Below the pieces are notes generated by a model. It had not been told where the DNA came from. It was given only the letters and a program-made list of their open reading frames with translations, and made no database searches. The position numbers and the translations under genes are program-made. This document shows positions 51,847-61,469 of a stretch of 64,000 nucleotides of DNA, piece after piece (position 1 is the stretch's first letter; each line of letters begins with the position of its first letter). Location of the stretch: NCBI RefSeq assembly GCF_027622945.1, contig NZ_JAPZVQ010000001.1, positions 225,183 through 289,182 on the forward strand, written 5' to 3'. This DNA is from Glycomyces lechevalierae (lineage in GTDB: Bacteria; Actinomycetota; Actinomycetes; Mycobacteriales; Micromonosporaceae).

Positions 51847-53001
51847 TCACCCGCCCCCCAGTGCCCGCAGGGACGGCAGCGCGTTCCCGTCGAAGTCGAA
51901 CAGCGCCTGGTTGGCCCAGGAGCTGCCGTGCTCGTCGACCACGTCGTCGCCGTACTCCATGCCGGCCCGCGAGGCCCAGGTGGTGCCGTCGACCGGGAGC
52001 CACGCGGGCTCCCAGTAGACGACGCCGAGGCCGTGCCCGCCGGGAGCGGCGTCCACAGTGGTGTAGAGGTCGCGCAGGAACGCCGTCTGCCCTTCGGGTG
52101 AGGCCGGGTAGCCTCCGGTTTCGGCGAGCTCCGGTCTGAACACCTGGTGGTGCCCGGCCGGGGAGGCCCCGGTCCACGCGTACGCGGTCTCGACCACGAC
52201 GAGGTCGCTCCCGTAGCGGTCGGCGAGGTCGTTCAGGTTGGCGCCCAAGTCTTTCAGGGTGCCGTGCCAGTACGGGTAGTAGGACAGGCCGATCACGTCG
52301 AAGTCGAGGCCACGTGCGGTCGCCTGGTCGAACCAGCCGCGGTACAGCTCGTTCGCGCCGCCGAAGTCGAGGTGGATCATCACCCGCGCCCCGCCCGCCT
52401 CGCGGACCGCCGCGATCCCGGCCTCGAGGAGCCCGGCGAGCCGGTCGAAGGCCTCGGGGTCCTCGCGCTCGAAGCGCCGCTCGGCGTCGATGAACTTGGG
52501 CGTCTTGCCTTCCGGCCAGAGCATCCCGTTCGTGATCTCGTTGCCTACCTGCACCATGTCCGGGGACGCGCCGGCCGCCGCGAGGGCGGCGAGCACGTCG
52601 GAGGTCCAGTCGTGCACGCGCGCTTCGAGTGCGGCCCCGGCGAGGCCGCGCCACGCCTTGGGCGTGGACTGCTTCTTCGGGTCCGTCCAGAAGTCCGAGT
52701 AGTGCAGGTCGAGCAGGACCGCGTGGCCCGCCGCCTTGGCGCGGCGGGCCAGCGCGATCGTGGTCGCGAGGTCGTTCGTGCCGCCCATGTACGGTTCGCC
52801 GCGGTCGTCGCGCGGGTCCACCCAGAGTCGCAGGCGGATCCAGTTGACGCCTTGCGAGGCAAGGAGCTCGAAGAGGTCGTGCGCGGTGCCTGCGGCGCGG
52901 AAGACCGCACCGCGCTGCTCGATCTCGGCGGTCATGGAGACGTCGGCGCCCCGGATGGGCAGCGGCGACTTCGGCGACGCTTGCGAGCCGTCGATGTGCA
53001 C
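51847..53001 (-). CDS. Intracellular GH53 endo-beta-1,4-galactanase
   Basis: A 384-residue GH53 enzyme. The acid/base is Glu155 in VQVGNEITNGM and the nucleophile Glu271 in VVVETAYAW; VNWIRLRLWVDP, LLDLHYSDFWTDP and ISYYPYWHG-like GLSYYPYWHG are hallmark segments. Unlike the two GH53 genes downstream of GH42, it has no signal peptide, so it should act in the cytosol on imported galacto-oligosaccharides. GTG at 53001 starts five bases after the stop of the upstream permease, with AAAGGG upstream, so it is translated as part of the transporter operon. Confidence 0.9.
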   Translation of the reverse strand: MHIDGSQASPKSPLPIRGADVSMTAEIEQRGAVFRAAGTAHDLFELLASQGVNWIRLRLWVDPRDDRGEPYMGGTNDLATTIALARRAKAAGHAVLLDLHYSDFWTDPKKQSTPKAWRGLAGAALEARVHDWTSDVLAALAAAGASPDMVQVGNEITNGMLWPEGKTPKFIDAERRFEREDPEAFDRLAGLLEAGIAAVREAGGARVMIHLDFGGANELYRGWFDQATARGLDFDVIGLSYYPYWHGTLKDLGANLNDLADRYGSDLVVVETAYAWTGASPAGHHQVFRPELAETGGYPASPEGQTAFLRDLYTTVDAAPGGHGLGVVYWEPAWLPVDGTTWASRAGMEYGDDVVDEHGSSWANQALFDFDGNALPSLRALGGG

Positions 53002-53006
53002 TGCGA

Positions 53007-53900
53007 CTACCCTTTCTCCGCGCCCGCGGCGGCACCGGTGACGAGGTACCGCTGCAGGACGATGTACAGGACGGTGATCGGCAGGGCGAGGACCACGGCG
53101 CCGGCGGCGAACGTGGTGTACGAGTTGGCGTACTCGGAGCTGATCATGTTGAACAGGCCGAGGGCCACGGTCTGCTTGTCCGCGCTCTGCAGCACGAGCC
53201 GGGGCAGGATGAAGTCCATCCACGGCAGCGTGAACTGCGTGATCGCCACGAAGGTGAGCATGGGGCGCATGAGCGGCAGGATGATGCGCGCGAAGATCGT
53301 GAGGCGCCCGGCGCCGTCGATCGCGGCGGCCTCGTCGAGGCTCGCGGGCAGGTTGTCCGTGTAGCCCTTCATGAGCCAGATGTTGTACGGCAGGGCCCCG
53401 GCGATGCTCACGAGCGCGAGGCCGGTGAGCGAGTCGAGCAGGCCGAAGTTCAGGAAGAGCATGTACACGGCGATGGCGGCCAGGAAGGCCGGGAACATCT
53501 GCAGGATGAGGATGCTCAGCAGGCCGGCCTTGCGGCCCTTGAACTTGACGCGGGAGAACACATACCCGCAGATCGCGGCGAGCACGACCGAGCCGGCCAT
53601 GTTGAACACGGCGACGTAGAGCGAGTTGAGGTACCAGCGGCCGTACGAGGTCTCGGTGAAGAGGTCCGCGTAGTGCGCGATGGTCGCCTCGGACGGGAAC
53701 GGCGAGACCTCGCCGAGGCCGTCGCCGGGGCTGAGCGAGGCGCCGACGACCCACAGGAGCGGGAAGATCACGATGGCGGCGACGACGGCGAGTTCGAGGT
53801 GGATGAGGACGGTGGAGAGGCCCTCGCGGCGGGGTTTGCGGCGGCCGCGTGGTGCGGCGGTCCCGCTCGGGGCGGGGCGTTCGGCAAGTTGCGTTGTCAT
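53007..53900 (-). CDS. CUT1 ABC sugar permease, MalG/GanQ-like
   Basis: A 297-residue inner-membrane permease with six helices. The coupling loop SLDEAAAIDGAGRLTIFARI is the EAA motif of MalG-type proteins. It pairs with the MalF-like permease encoded two bases upstream to import galacto-oligosaccharides delivered by the binding protein at 55296. No ATPase gene lies in the locus; in actinobacteria a shared MsiK-type ATPase usually energises such importers. Confidence 0.92.
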   Translation of the reverse strand: MTTQLAERPAPSGTAAPRGRRKPRREGLSTVLIHLELAVVAAIVIFPLLWVVGASLSPGDGLGEVSPFPSEATIAHYADLFTETSYGRWYLNSLYVAVFNMAGSVVLAAICGYVFSRVKFKGRKAGLLSILILQMFPAFLAAIAVYMLFLNFGLLDSLTGLALVSIAGALPYNIWLMKGYTDNLPASLDEAAAIDGAGRLTIFARIILPLMRPMLTFVAITQFTLPWMDFILPRLVLQSADKQTVALGLFNMISSEYANSYTTFAAGAVVLALPITVLYIVLQRYLVTGAAAGAEKG

Positions 53901-53902
53901 GG

Positions 53903-55273
53903 TCAGAGCTCCCGGATCGCCTTGGAGCGGTTGAGGTTCCACACGGAGATCGTGCCGACGATGAGGAAGATGAAGAGGCTCATCACGGCGCCGATGTTGT
54001 AGAGCTGGGTCTCGAAGGTGAGCTTGAAGAGCCAGGTGACGAGTAGGTCGGTGCTGCCCGCGAAGCGGTAGTCGGCGTTGTCGGGGCCGCCTTCGGTGAG
54101 GAAGTAGACCACGCCGAAGTTGTTGAAGCTCGAGACGAACGAGAGGATGAGCAGCGGCGCGACGGTCTTGTGGACCACCGGCAGGGTGATGTGGCGCAGT
54201 TGCTGGAAGGCGCTGGCGCCGTCCATGCGGGCGGCCTCGTAGTAGCTGGCGTCGATGTTGGTGAGCACGCCGCCGACGAGGGCCATGAAGAACGGGAAGG
54301 TGAGCCACAGGTTGATGAGGAGCACCACGGTGCGGGCGAGGTTCGGGTTGGAGGCGTCGGTGAACCAGTAGATGCGGTCGTCGGTGAGGCCGACGTCGAC
54401 GAGCCACTGGCTGACGGGCCCGAACTGGCCGTTGAACATGGAGCGGAACACGAGGGCCGAGACGATCGCGGGGACGGCCCAGGGCAGCAGGAAGATCGAG
54501 CGCCAGACGCGCGGGAACCGGACTTTCTTGTTTGCGAGGAGGACGGCTTGGAAGAAGCCGAGGGCGTAGGAGGCGACGGTGGTGACGAGCGCGAACACGA
54601 AGGTCCAGGCGAGGACGCCGAGGAACGTGTCCGTCCAGGCGGAGCCGGAGAGGATCGCGCCGAAGTTGTCGAAGCCGACCCAGTCGACGAGGTTCTTGGG
54701 CGGCAGGTGGTCGCGGTTGTAGTTCGTGAACGCGACGAGGATGACGAAGAGGACCGGGAGGACGGACATGAAGACGACGAGCACGAGCCCCGGGGAGAGC
54801 ATGATGTACGCGAAGGCGTTGTCCCACAGGCGCTTGTAGTAGGTCGCGGAGGATTCGCGGGGGCCGCCGGCGTTGAGGGCGGCGCGGTACCCGGCGGCGT
54901 CGCGGACGCCCCAGATCCAGATGATCGCGAGCAGCGCCAGGACGAGCAGCGCGATGAGGCCGCTGGCCAGAAGGGTGACGGAGTTGTCGCCTTCGGAGAG
55001 CCCGGTGAGGGTCATCTGCCGCGACTGGGTGCCGAGGGTGAACAGGCCCCAGAGGCCCTTGACGAAGAACCCGCCGTTGCTGCGCGGCGTGTAGTCCATT
55101 CCGGCGTAGTAGTTGCCGGAGGCGATCTCCCAGCCGACCAGGCCTGCGAAGAACGCGAAGTAGAAGGCGGCTTTGCCCGCCTGGCGGTTGATCAGCTGGC
55201 CGGCCCCCCACACCAGTGCCGAGGCGAGGCCCGGCACCAGTGCGGGGAGTCGACCGCTCGGAGCGTTGCTCAT
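53903..55273 (-). CDS. CUT1 ABC sugar permease, MalF/GanP-like
   Basis: A 456-residue permease. An N-terminal segment with two to three helices (residues 15-135) precedes the usual six-helix core, as in GanP/MalF proteins of Gram-positive bacteria. The EAA loop is YYEAARMDGASAFQQLRHIT. It is translated between the binding protein (22 bp upstream) and the MalG-like permease (2 bp downstream). The galactan enzymes around it imply beta-1,4-galacto-oligosaccharides as substrate. Confidence 0.92.
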   Translation of the reverse strand: MSNAPSGRLPALVPGLASALVWGAGQLINRQAGKAAFYFAFFAGLVGWEIASGNYYAGMDYTPRSNGGFFVKGLWGLFTLGTQSRQMTLTGLSEGDNSVTLLASGLIALLVLALLAIIWIWGVRDAAGYRAALNAGGPRESSATYYKRLWDNAFAYIMLSPGLVLVVFMSVLPVLFVILVAFTNYNRDHLPPKNLVDWVGFDNFGAILSGSAWTDTFLGVLAWTFVFALVTTVASYALGFFQAVLLANKKVRFPRVWRSIFLLPWAVPAIVSALVFRSMFNGQFGPVSQWLVDVGLTDDRIYWFTDASNPNLARTVVLLINLWLTFPFFMALVGGVLTNIDASYYEAARMDGASAFQQLRHITLPVVHKTVAPLLILSFVSSFNNFGVVYFLTEGGPDNADYRFAGSTDLLVTWLFKLTFETQLYNIGAVMSLFIFLIVGTISVWNLNRSKAIREL

Positions 55274-55295
55274 CGTGCGATAAGTCCCGGTGGTC

Positions 55296-56645
55296 CTAGA
55301 GTCCGTGCAGCTCGTTGTAGGTGTCGACGGCCTTGGTCTGGGCGTCGGCGGTGGAGCTCAGGGAGTCCCAGACGTCGACGGCGAGGGTGTTGCCGACCTC
55401 CCAGAAGTACTCGGGGACCTGCGGGATGAGGTCGGCCTGGGCGGACTGCTCGACGATGCCGGCCACGTGCGGGTCGTCGGCGAGGCCCGCGATGCCGGCG
55501 AGCAGGTCGGAGTTGAGGGCGGGGATCTGGCCGGTCGCGGCGTAGAGGGCGGCGGCTCCGGCGTCGGAGGCGAGGAACGCGGCGAAGACGCGGGCGGCGG
55601 CCGGGTACTTCGTGTAGCCGGAGACGACGGCGGTGTGCATGCCGGCGAAGGAGCTGGCGGGTTCGCCGCCGTCGACGCTGGGCAGGACGGTCACGCCGTA
55701 CTCGAAGCCGTTGGCCTCGGCGCCGGTGTCGGAGTCGGCGAAGGCCCAGGGGCCGTTGATGGCGTAAGGGGTCTTGCCGGCGGCGAACTCCTGGCGGATG
55801 TTCTCCTCGGTGGCGTCAGCGGCGGGCACGTCGAAGACCTCGCGGAGGCCCGCGTAGTAGTCGAGGGCCGCGATGAGCTTCGGGTCGTCGAAGTTCGGCT
55901 TGGCCGGGTCGAGGTCGGGGTAGAGCTGCCAGCCGGTCGCGGAGAGGATCGAGTAGGCGTGGTAGATCTCGCCGGGGGTGAACTGGATCGTCCACTGGTT
56001 CTTCGACGCGTCGTTGTACTCGGCGGCGAGGGTCTTGATCTCCTCCCAGGTGGCGGCCGGGACGTCGGAGCCGGTGAGCTGCTTGAGGAGGGTCTTGTTG
56101 TAGAACAGCGCGATCGACTCGGTGGTGACCGGGACGGCGTGCATGGTGTCGTCCTCGCCGCCGGAGACGACGCCGGTGAAGGTCTCGCTCATGCGGCCCT
56201 TGAAGACGGTCTCGTACTCGCCCAGCGGCGCGGCGACGCCCTGGTCGATGGCGCGGGCGAGCTGGTCGTAGAAGGACATGTAGACGTCGGCGCCCTGGCC
56301 GGCCTCGCCGGCGGTGGTCATCTTCTCGACGGCGTCGTTCTGGGGCACGAGCTCGTACTCGACCTTCACGCCCGGGAACTGCTCGGTGAAGGCGGCGATC
56401 ATGGCTTCGGCGAGGTAGTCCTGCTCGAACCAGACCTTGAGGGAGGCCTTGCCGGAGGCGATGTCCTCCTCCATCACGTACTGCTGGGCGTCGGCGTCCC
56501 ACTCGAGGCCGCCGCTCTGGGCGTTCTCGTCTTCTTCCGGTCCGCCGCAGGCGGCGAGGGTCCCGGCCGCGGCGACGCCGCCGCCGAGGGCGAGGAGGTT
56601 GCGGCGGTTGAGGGAGGGTCCCGCGTGAGCACCGTTGCTGCGCAT
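55296..56645 (-). CDS. CUT1 sugar-binding lipoprotein (MalE/GanS-like)
   Basis: A 449-residue extracellular binding protein. It has a twin-arginine signal, LNRRNLLALGGG, and lipobox LAAC, so it is folded and lipidated at the membrane exterior. The body is a MalE-type SBP (LKVWFEQDYLAEAMIAAF, TTESIALFYNKTLLKQL, INGPWAF). It is the first gene of the transporter operon. AAGGA lies six bases before the ATG at 56645. The promoter at 56741-56769 has TTGCCA-N17-TAGATT, with a LacI operator immediately downstream. Confidence 0.92.
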   Translation of the reverse strand: MRSNGAHAGPSLNRRNLLALGGGVAAAGTLAACGGPEEDENAQSGGLEWDADAQQYVMEEDIASGKASLKVWFEQDYLAEAMIAAFTEQFPGVKVEYELVPQNDAVEKMTTAGEAGQGADVYMSFYDQLARAIDQGVAAPLGEYETVFKGRMSETFTGVVSGGEDDTMHAVPVTTESIALFYNKTLLKQLTGSDVPAATWEEIKTLAAEYNDASKNQWTIQFTPGEIYHAYSILSATGWQLYPDLDPAKPNFDDPKLIAALDYYAGLREVFDVPAADATEENIRQEFAAGKTPYAINGPWAFADSDTGAEANGFEYGVTVLPSVDGGEPASSFAGMHTAVVSGYTKYPAAARVFAAFLASDAGAAALYAATGQIPALNSDLLAGIAGLADDPHVAGIVEQSAQADLIPQVPEYFWEVGNTLAVDVWDSLSSTADAQTKAVDTYNELHGL

Positions 56646-56724
56646 GTCAAGTCCTTGTCTCGGTGAGTGGTGGGCCTGGTCGGCGCTGGGCGTATGAAGC
56701 GCGCCACCAGGTCGTGATCGTTGC

Positions 56725-56738
56725 TGTGAACGTTTACA
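56725..56738. promoter_or_regulatory. LacI operator and promoter of transporter operon
   Basis: TGTGAACGTTTACA is a near-perfect LacI/GalR-type palindrome. On the minus strand the promoter TTGCCA (56769-56764), 17 bp, TAGATT (56746-56741) ends two bases before it, so the operator covers the transcription start and would block the binding-protein operon. Confidence 0.85.
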
Positions 56739-56884
56739 CGAATCTAGCGACCCGCGACTCACTTGGCAACCAAGTTTTGCGCCTAATGTCCGCTTTTAGA
56801 ACAAAGATTCTTCATGAAACGATCACAATTTTGAAACAGCGCTCGACAGAACCTCAGGTTGCGCGATCGTCAGGCGTCGAGTAC

Positions 56885-56898
56885 TGTGCACGTTCACA
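56885..56898. promoter_or_regulatory. LacI operator and promoter of GH42-GH53 operon
   Basis: TGTGCACGTTCACA matches the site at 56725 in 12 of 14 positions. The promoter TTGCGC (56859-56864), 17 bp, TACTGT (56882-56887) overlaps it, with the operator spanning the end of the -10 box and the start site. One repressor could silence both divergent operons. Confidence 0.85.
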
Positions 56899-56931
56899 GG
56901 CATTGATGCAAGGAACCTCACAGGAGACACG

Positions 56932-58902
56932 GTGCAGACCATTCGCTACGGAGGCGACTACAACCCCGAACAGTGGCCCGAGGAGGTCTGGCACGAGGAC
57001 GTCCGCCTCATGAGGGAGGCGGGGGTGAACCTCGTCAGCCTCGGGGTCTTCAACTGGGGCCTCATCGAACCCGCCCCCGGCGAATACGACTGGACCGGCC
57101 TCGACAAGGTCGTCGACCTCCTGCACGGGAACGGCATCGGCGTCGACATGGGCACCCCCACCTCGGCCCCGCCCTCATGGCTGCGCCGCGCCCACCCCGA
57201 GATCCGCCTCGTCGACCGCGAGGGCCGCGCCATGGCCCCGGGCTCTCGCCACGGCGTGTGCCCCTCCCACCCGGTCTACAACGACGCGTGCGCTCACATC
57301 GTCGAGCAGCTCGCGTCCCGCTACGGCAAGCACCCGGCCGTCGAGATGTGGCACCTGCACAACGAGTACGGCTGGGCCAACGTCCAGTGCTACTGCGAGG
57401 TCTCCGCCGCGCACTTCCGCCGCTGGCTCGCGGAAGAGTACGGGGACGTGGACGCGCTCAACGAGGCCTGGGGCACCGCCTTCTGGGGCCTCACGTACCG
57501 CGACTTCGACCAGGTCGAGGCCCCCGCGATCGCCCCGCCCGGCGTCAACCCGGCCCTGCAGCTCGACTGGATGCGCTTCTCCAACGACGCGCACATCGCC
57601 AACTACCGGCTCCAGCGCGACATCATCGCCCTGCACTCCGAGGCGCCCGCGACCACGAACTTCATGGTGCCCAACTGCAAGGACATGGACTACTTCCGCT
57701 GGGCCGAGCACGTGGACGTCGTCTCCAACAACCACTACCTCATCGCCGAGCGCGAAGAGCACGAGATCGAGCTCGCCCTGAGCGCCGACCTCACCCGCGC
57801 CGTCGCCGGCGGCCCGTGGATGATCATGGAGCACTCCACGTCCGCCGTGAACTGGCAGCCGCGCAACATCGCCAAGACCCCCGGCGAAATGCGCCGCAAC
57901 TCCCTCTCGCACGTCGCCCGCGGCGCGGACGGCCTCATGTTCTTCCAGTGGCGGGCCTCCCGCGCCGGCTCCGAGAAGTTCCACTCCGCGATGGTCCCCC
58001 ACGGCGGCACCGACACCCAGGTGTGGCGCGACGTCGTCGCCCTCGGCAACGACCTCGAGAAGATCAAGGCCGTGGTCGGCGCGGACGTGCACGCCGAGGT
58101 CGCCGTCCTGTGGGACTGGGAGTCCTGGTGGGCCCTCGAACTCGAATGGCGCCCTTCGGTGGAGCTCGATTTCCGCGAGCGCGTCGAGGCCTACTACGGG
58201 TCGCTGTGGAAGCAGCACGTCACCGTCGACTTCGCGCACCCCGAGGCCGACCTCGGCCGCTACAAGGCCGTGATCGCGCCGTCCTCGTACCTGCTCACCG
58301 CCGCCGCGGCGAAGAACCTGCGCGGGTACGTGGAGAGCGGCGGGCACCTGCTCGTCTCCTACTTCTCCGGGATCGTCGACGAGCACGACATGGTCCACCC
58401 CGGCGCACACGCCGCCGTGCTGCGCGAGACGCTCGGCCTGTGGGTCGAGGAGTTCCACCCGCTGCACGAGGGCACCCGGCTCGCCCTGACCTCGGAGGGC
58501 TCCGAACCCGTCGGCACCGGCCGAATCTGGTCCGAGCATGTGCGGCTCGACGGCGCGGAGGCCTTGGCGGCGTTCGCCGAAGGCCCCGACGCTGGCCGCC
58601 CGGCTATCACCAGGCACCGCGTCGGCTCCGGCACCGCGTGGTACTCGGCCACCGCGCTGGACGACGCCACTGGCCTGCGGGCACTCCTCGCGGAGGTGCT
58701 CGACGCCGCCGGAGTCGAACGGCCGCAAGGCCTTCCGGACGGGCTCGAAGCGGTCCGCCGCGGCCCCTTGAGTTTCCTGATCAACCACACCGGTCAGGAC
58801 CAGCACGTCCCGGACCTCCGGGGCACCGACGCGCTCACCGGCGCCGCCTACGCGGACGGCGTCCCGGTCCCCGCCGGAGCGGTCGTCATCGTCGCGCACT
58901 AG
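56932..58902 (+). CDS. GH42 beta-galactosidase
   Basis: A 656-residue cytosolic beta-galactosidase of family 42. The barrel begins with GGDYNPEQWPEEVW. The acid/base is Glu145 in WHLHNEYGW and the nucleophile Glu300 in WMIMEHSTSAVNWQ; a Cys-containing segment (NVQCYCEVS) matches the family's zinc-cluster region in part. A trimerisation domain and a short C-terminal beta domain follow. It would split imported galacto-oligosaccharides to galactose. GTG start at 56932 with AGGAG six bases upstream. First gene of the plus-strand operon under LacI control. Confidence 0.93.
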   Translation: MQTIRYGGDYNPEQWPEEVWHEDVRLMREAGVNLVSLGVFNWGLIEPAPGEYDWTGLDKVVDLLHGNGIGVDMGTPTSAPPSWLRRAHPEIRLVDREGRAMAPGSRHGVCPSHPVYNDACAHIVEQLASRYGKHPAVEMWHLHNEYGWANVQCYCEVSAAHFRRWLAEEYGDVDALNEAWGTAFWGLTYRDFDQVEAPAIAPPGVNPALQLDWMRFSNDAHIANYRLQRDIIALHSEAPATTNFMVPNCKDMDYFRWAEHVDVVSNNHYLIAEREEHEIELALSADLTRAVAGGPWMIMEHSTSAVNWQPRNIAKTPGEMRRNSLSHVARGADGLMFFQWRASRAGSEKFHSAMVPHGGTDTQVWRDVVALGNDLEKIKAVVGADVHAEVAVLWDWESWWALELEWRPSVELDFRERVEAYYGSLWKQHVTVDFAHPEADLGRYKAVIAPSSYLLTAAAAKNLRGYVESGGHLLVSYFSGIVDEHDMVHPGAHAAVLRETLGLWVEEFHPLHEGTRLALTSEGSEPVGTGRIWSEHVRLDGAEALAAFAEGPDAGRPAITRHRVGSGTAWYSATALDDATGLRALLAEVLDAAGVERPQGLPDGLEAVRRGPLSFLINHTGQDQHVPDLRGTDALTGAAYADGVPVPAGAVVIVAH

Positions 58903-58967
58903 CGCCGAACCCGCCGCGGCCCGAGGGGCCGCCTCCCCCACCACCACCTCTGAAGGACGTGATCGCA

Positions 58968-60083
58968 ATGAAGCGACGAACAGCCCTCACCACCGCCGCC
59001 GCGGCCCTCGCCGCGCCGGCCCTGGCACTCGGCGCCGCCGAGTCCGCCCAGGCCCAGACCGCGTTCGCGCGCGGCGCCGACATCTCCAGCCTCGCCAAGT
59101 CCGAAGCCAAAGGCGGCGTGTACATGTGGGCCGACGGCTGGAAGGAGGACGCCGTCTGGATCCTCCAGAAGAGCGGCGTCAACTGGATCCGCCTCAAGGT
59201 CTGGGTCAACCCCGCCGACGGCTACAACGACAAGACGCACGTCGTCAACGTCGCCAAGCGCGCCCGCGCCGCCGGGATGAACGTGCTCGTCGACTTCCAC
59301 TACACCGACACCTGGGCCGACCCGGGCGCGCAGACCAAGCCCGCGGCCTGGACGAACTACAGTGTCGCGCAACTGAAGACCGCCGTGTACAACCACACCG
59401 CCGACGTCCTCGGGGCGCTGAGCGCCGCCGGCGCGGCCCCGCAGATGGTGCAGGTCGGCAACGAGCTCAACGCCGGGATGCTGTGGCCGCAGGGCCGCTA
59501 CGACCAGCTCGACAACCTCGCGCAGTTCCTCATCTCCGGGGCCAACGCGGTGCGCGCCACCGTGCCGGCCGCGAAGGTCATGCTGCACCTCGCCGAGGGC
59601 GGCAACAACTCCGTGTTCCGCTGGTTCTTCGACGCCATGAAGTCCCGCGGGGTCACCTGGGACGCCATCGGCGCCTCGTACTACCCGTACTGGCACGGCT
59701 CCCTCTCGGGCCTCCAGTCGAACCTCAACGACATGGCCTCGCGCTACGGCAAACCCGTGTACGTCGTCGAGACCGCGTACCCGTTCAACCCCGGCGACCG
59801 GGACGGCTTCGGCAACATCATCAGCGACGCCACGCCCGTCGCGGGCTACCCGGCCAGCTACACCGGGCAGTCCAATATGCTCACCGCCATCGCCGACGTC
59901 GTGAAGAACGTGCCGAACGGCCGCGGCGCGGGCGTGTTCTGGTGGGAGGCCACCTGGACCGCCGTCGCCGGCAACGGCTGGGACCCGTACGACCCGAACA
60001 GCAAGAACGGCTGGGAGAACCAGGCCCTGTTCGACTTCGCCTGGAAGGCCACCCCGGCGCTCAAGACGCTCGGCACCCTCTAG
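58968..60083 (+). CDS. Secreted GH53 endo-beta-1,4-galactanase
   Basis: A 371-residue exported galactanase. The signal peptide (MKRRTALTTAAAALAAPALA, cleavage near SAQA) is followed by FARGADISSLAKSEAKGGVY. Catalytic residues are Glu166 in VGNELNAGM and Glu268 in YVVETAYPF. It cuts beta-1,4-galactan (type I arabinogalactan of pectin) outside the cell to oligosaccharides for the CUT1 importer. AAGGA lies about eleven bases before the ATG, a rather long spacing. It follows GH42 by 65 bp. Confidence 0.92.
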   Translation: MKRRTALTTAAAALAAPALALGAAESAQAQTAFARGADISSLAKSEAKGGVYMWADGWKEDAVWILQKSGVNWIRLKVWVNPADGYNDKTHVVNVAKRARAAGMNVLVDFHYTDTWADPGAQTKPAAWTNYSVAQLKTAVYNHTADVLGALSAAGAAPQMVQVGNELNAGMLWPQGRYDQLDNLAQFLISGANAVRATVPAAKVMLHLAEGGNNSVFRWFFDAMKSRGVTWDAIGASYYPYWHGSLSGLQSNLNDMASRYGKPVYVVETAYPFNPGDRDGFGNIISDATPVAGYPASYTGQSNMLTAIADVVKNVPNGRGAGVFWWEATWTAVAGNGWDPYDPNSKNGWENQALFDFAWKATPALKTLGTL

Positions 60084-60165
60084 CCACCCCCTGGCGGGCC
60101 GGTCCCGCGCCGCACTGCGCTCGACCGGCCCGCCGATCCCCCTCCCCCAGAACGGAAAGCACCGC

Positions 60166-61305
60166 ATGAAGCGCAGAACCGCCCTCACCGCCGCCGGCGC
60201 CGGGGTCCTCGGCCTCGGCGCGGCCGCCGCCGCCACCCCGGCCCTCGCCGAGTCCTTCGGAAGCGACCGCCCGTCCGAGCAGGGCTTCGTCCGCGGCGCC
60301 GACATCTCCGGCCTCATCAAGAACGAGGACTTCGGCGCGGTCTACCGCCGCGCCGACGGCAGCCGCGGCGACGCCGTCGAGATCCTCGCCGAGCACGGCG
60401 TCAACTGCATCCGCGCCAAGGTCTGGGTCGACCCCGCCGACGGCTACAACACCAAGACCCAGGTCGTCGAACTCGGCAAGCGCGCCAAGCGGGCCGGCAT
60501 GGACCTCCTGGTCGACTTCCACTACTCCGACACCTGGGCCGACCCGGGCAAGCAGTACAAACCCGCCGCCTGGACCGCGATGAGCTTCGCCGACCTCAAG
60601 ACGGCCGTCTACGAGCACACCGCGGACGTGCTCACCGCCCTCAAGCGGGCCGGGGTCAAGCCCTCGCTCGTCCAGGTGGGCAACGAGACCAACGGCGGGC
60701 TCATCTGGCCCGACGGCCGCTGGGACCAGCTCGAGCAGATGGCGGAGCTGCTCACCGCCGGCTGCGACGCGGTCGCGGACGTGCTCCCCAAGGCGCGGAC
60801 GATCCTGCACCTCGCCGAGGGCGGCAACAGCGGCGCGTTCCAGTGGTTCTTCGACAACGCCGTGGCGAACGGCGTGCCGTTCCACGCGATCGGCGCGTCC
60901 TTCTACCCGTACTGGCACGGCGAGCTCAGCGGCCTGGCCGCCAACCTGAACGACCTCGCGACCCGGTACGGCAAGCCGCTGTACGTGGTCGAGACGGCCT
61001 ACCCGTTCACCACCGAGGACTCGGACGGGTTCGCGAACATCATGACCGACCCCGAACCGGTGCCCGGCTTCCCGTCGAGCCCGGAGAACCAGTCGTACTG
61101 GATCGAGGCGATCGCAGACGTCGTCAAAGCCGTCCCCGATGGACTCGGCAAGGGCCTGTTCTGGTGGGAGGCCACCTGGACGGGCGTCGCCGGCGCGGGC
61201 TGGGACCCGGCCGATCCCGCCAGCGGCAACGGCTGGGAGAACCAGGCCCTGTTCGACTTCGACGGCAAGGCGCTCCCCGGCCTGCGGACCCTCGGCGGCC
61301 TCTAG
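60166..61305 (+). CDS. Secreted GH53 endo-beta-1,4-galactanase, second copy
   Basis: A 379-residue tandem paralogue of the preceding gene. The signal MKRRTALTAAGAGVLGLGAA ends near ALAES. Catalytic residues are Glu174 in VGNETNGGL and Glu277 in YVVETAYPF. It has an extra 10-residue Ser/Glu-rich stretch before FVRGADISGL. Divergence from its neighbour through the middle suggests an older duplication and perhaps a different product length preference. A hairpin GGACGGC-CGT-GCCGTCC (61317-61333) lies shortly after the stop. Confidence 0.92.
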   Translation: MKRRTALTAAGAGVLGLGAAAAATPALAESFGSDRPSEQGFVRGADISGLIKNEDFGAVYRRADGSRGDAVEILAEHGVNCIRAKVWVDPADGYNTKTQVVELGKRAKRAGMDLLVDFHYSDTWADPGKQYKPAAWTAMSFADLKTAVYEHTADVLTALKRAGVKPSLVQVGNETNGGLIWPDGRWDQLEQMAELLTAGCDAVADVLPKARTILHLAEGGNSGAFQWFFDNAVANGVPFHAIGASFYPYWHGELSGLAANLNDLATRYGKPLYVVETAYPFTTEDSDGFANIMTDPEPVPGFPSSPENQSYWIEAIADVVKAVPDGLGKGLFWWEATWTGVAGAGWDPADPASGNGWENQALFDFDGKALPGLRTLGGL

Positions 61306-61316
61306 ACCCCTCACGA

Positions 61317-61390
61317 GGACGGCCGTGCCGTCCGATCGGACGCCGCCCACCGGGTCGAGACAGGGCGGTGAAAGACCGGGCGGCACGGCC
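61317..61390 (+). terminator. Probable terminator of galactan operon
   Basis: A short hairpin with 7-bp arms (61317-61333) is nested in a larger inverted repeat in which GGCCGTGCCG (61321-61330) faces CGGCACGGCC (61381-61390). The two folds are mutually exclusive. No T-run is present. Confidence 0.45.
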
Positions 61391-61469
61391 TTGACCGTGA
61401 CCAGATCCGCCCGCCGCCAGGCGTGATCGTGCCTGGCCGCAGGCGTTCCCGGCGACGAGGATTGACCGC

